Source: Patescibacteria group bacterium
GTDB lineage: Bacteria > Patescibacteriota > Gracilibacteria > UM-FILTER-43-11
Assembly (NCBI GenBank): GCA_029260985.1
Contig: JAJDCE010000136.1
Span: 1-6,565, forward strand
Length of the DNA: 6,565 nucleotides
Reading direction: 5' to 3'
Notes under the pieces: model-generated
What the model was told of the DNA's origin: nothing
What the model saw: the letters and a program-made list of their open reading frames with translations, nothing else
Databases searched by the model: none
Shown: piece by piece, positions 6,069 to 6,565 of the stretch
Layout of the letters: every line of letters begins with the position of its first letter
Numbering within the stretch: the stretch's first letter is position 1
Program-made: the position numbers and the translations under genes

Positions 6069-6088
6069 TCAAAAACCACCCTCCTCCT

Positions 6089-6109
6089 GTCATTCCTGCG
6101 AAAGTAAGG
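6089..6109 (+). repeat. Partial palindromic repeat, family B, second copy
   Basis: This copy starts GTCATTCCTGCGAAAG (6089-6104) and is followed by a short decayed arm to 6109. It shares its first ten bases with the copy at 6053 and has the same orientation. Confidence 0.55.
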
Positions 6110-6118
6110 CAACCAACC

Positions 6119-6144
6119 GTCATTCTGAACTCGATTCAGAATCC
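6119..6144 (+). repeat. Palindromic repeat, family A, left of the GIY-YIG gene
   Basis: A 26-bp unit with stem ATTCTGAA (6122-6129) and TTCAGAAT (6135-6142) around CTCGA. It is identical over 26 bp to the reverse complement of the unit at 5301-5326. It faces the copy at 6517-6542 across the GIY-YIG gene. Its right end may contribute a weak -35 region to that gene. Confidence 0.85.
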
Positions 6145-6152
6145 CATTTTTG

Positions 6153-6161
6153 TGTTACAAT
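6153..6161 (+). promoter_or_regulatory. Candidate extended -10 promoter of the GIY-YIG gene
   Basis: TGTTACAAT (6153-6161) fits an extended -10 (TGN followed by a 5/6 TATAAT match). A weak -35-like TTCAGA (6135-6140) lies inside the adjacent palindrome at a short 15-bp spacing. Transcription would start near 6168, 30 nt before the ATG. Confidence 0.35.
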
Positions 6162-6197
6162 TGGTGCTGTTTTTTGAATATTAGTAAAATTAAGTAA

Positions 6198-6509
6198 ATG
6201 GGTGATTATTTTGTATACATTCTGGCAAGTGCAACCAAAACTCTTTATATTGGTGTGACTAATGACCTTGGAAGGAGGATTTTTGAACATAAGAATAAAA
6301 TTAATAAGGGGTTTACTAAAAAATACTTTATTAGCAACCTTGTTTATTACGAAGCATTTGAATCACCTATCGAAGCAATTGATAGGGAGAAATACTTAAA
6401 AAACTGGCGCCGGAAATGCCCGCCCGTGCCGGATCGGACGGGGAAAGTGGAACTTGTTGAAAAACATAACCCAAACTGGACTGATTTATCATCCGACTGG
6501 TATGAATAG
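6198..6509 (+). CDS. GIY-YIG domain endonuclease-like protein, 103 aa (UPF0213-like)
   Basis: This is a small stand-alone GIY-YIG domain protein, a nuclease fold that cuts DNA with a catalytic Tyr, Arg and Glu. The two signature strands are YFVYIL (4-9) and LYIGVTNDLGRRIFEHK (16-32), giving the VYI...YIG motif with Tyr7, Tyr17 and the R26/R27 pair. The predicted metal-binding Glu is in REKYLKNW (E64). The C-terminus (KVELVEKHNPNWTDL, 83-97) is typical of the family. Between NWRRK (69-73) and KVEL lies CPPVPDRTG, which relatives usually lack; it is encoded by a GC-rich palindrome that looks like an in-frame insertion. The gene start ATG 6198 has no Shine-Dalgarno sequence. The gene is flanked on both sides by inward-facing palindromic repeats. 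The cellular role of this subfamily is not settled. Confidence 0.88.
   Translation: MGDYFVYILASATKTLYIGVTNDLGRRIFEHKNKINKGFTKKYFISNLVYYEAFESPIEAIDREKYLKNWRRKCPPVPDRTGKVELVEKHNPNWTDLSSDWYE
6419..6442 (+). repeat. 24-bp GC-rich palindrome inserted in the GIY-YIG gene
   Basis: CCCGT (6423-6427) and ACGGG (6438-6442) flank CCG-GAT-CGG, giving an 8-bp stem with one bulged G. Twenty of its 24 bases are G or C, in a gene that is otherwise A/T rich. Removing 6419-6442 restores a TGG codon and the family-like join NWRRKWKVELVEK. This points to an in-frame insertion of eight codons. Confidence 0.6.
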
Positions 6510-6516
6510 TCATTCG

Positions 6517-6542
6517 GGATTCTGAATCAAGTTCAGAATGAC
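6517..6542 (-). repeat. Palindromic repeat, family A, right of the GIY-YIG gene
   Basis: A 26-bp unit with stem ATTCTGAA (6519-6526) and TTCAGAAT (6532-6539) around TCAAG. In reverse complement it differs from the copy at 6119-6144 at one position. It begins 7 bp after the GIY-YIG stop and may serve as a transcript-end hairpin. Confidence 0.85.
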
Positions 6543-6550
6543 GGGGGGTA

Positions 6551-6558
6551 GGAATGAC
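6551..6558 (-). repeat. End fragment of a family B repeat at the right edge
   Basis: GGAATGAC is the reverse complement of the GTCATTCC start of the copies at 6053 and 6089, in the opposite orientation. The window ends shortly after, so the full length is not visible. Confidence 0.4.
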
Positions 6559-6565
6559 AAATGGG

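Noticed and set aside
739..6509. Recoded UGA (Gracilibacteria-type code)
   Set aside because: No complete gene stops at TGA, but no in-frame TGA is present either and glycine uses GGN throughout, so the standard code fits. The lack of TGA stops in so few genes can be chance.

Overview
This 6.6 kb window is bacterial chromosomal DNA of moderate to low GC. It fits a Patescibacteria (CPR)-type genome best. The reasons are a DUF4012 membrane protein, a small GIY-YIG (UPF0213-like) gene, short intergenic regions packed with palindromic repeats, and start codons without a clear Shine-Dalgarno sequence, several of them in A/T-rich leaders. This placement is an inference. The standard code is in use: glycine is written with GGN, no in-frame TGA appears, and every complete gene stops at TAA or TAG.

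Left part (1-1035). A perfect TTGACA-16-TATAAT promoter (115-142) drives an unrecognised acidic 189-aa protein (170-739). A minus-strand open frame runs off the left edge and may be the start of a divergent gene. Convergent to the 189-aa gene is a 57-aa membrane protein on the minus strand (810-983). It lies just downstream of, and probably in the same transcript as, a large DUF4012 membrane protein (1036-3087).

Middle (3088-5245). The DUF4012 gene is divergent from recX (3252-3698), a RecA modulator. The gap between them is almost filled by nested inverted repeats and a 2x14-bp tandem repeat. After recX comes a second, unrelated 97-bp inverted-repeat element. It is followed by a sigma70-type promoter and a hairpin plus T-tract in the leader of nusA (3896-5245), which suggests attenuation of nusA. 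Neither rimP nor infB flanks nusA here.

Right part (5246-6565). A five-helix membrane protein of unknown function (5346-6050) and a GIY-YIG domain protein (6198-6509) are separated and flanked by copies of one 26-27-bp palindromic repeat family, at 5255-5326 (two copies), 6119-6144 and 6517-6542. Fragments of a second family (GTCATTCC...) lie outside these. The repeats around the GIY-YIG gene point inward as nested inverted repeats, so the gene sits in a cassette-like frame. The GIY-YIG gene itself carries an apparent 24-bp in-frame GC-rich palindrome insertion.

The strongest candidate for an undescribed system is this pairing of a small GIY-YIG nuclease gene with inward-facing palindromic repeats. 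It resembles in layout, but not in enzyme family, the RAYT/REP association.
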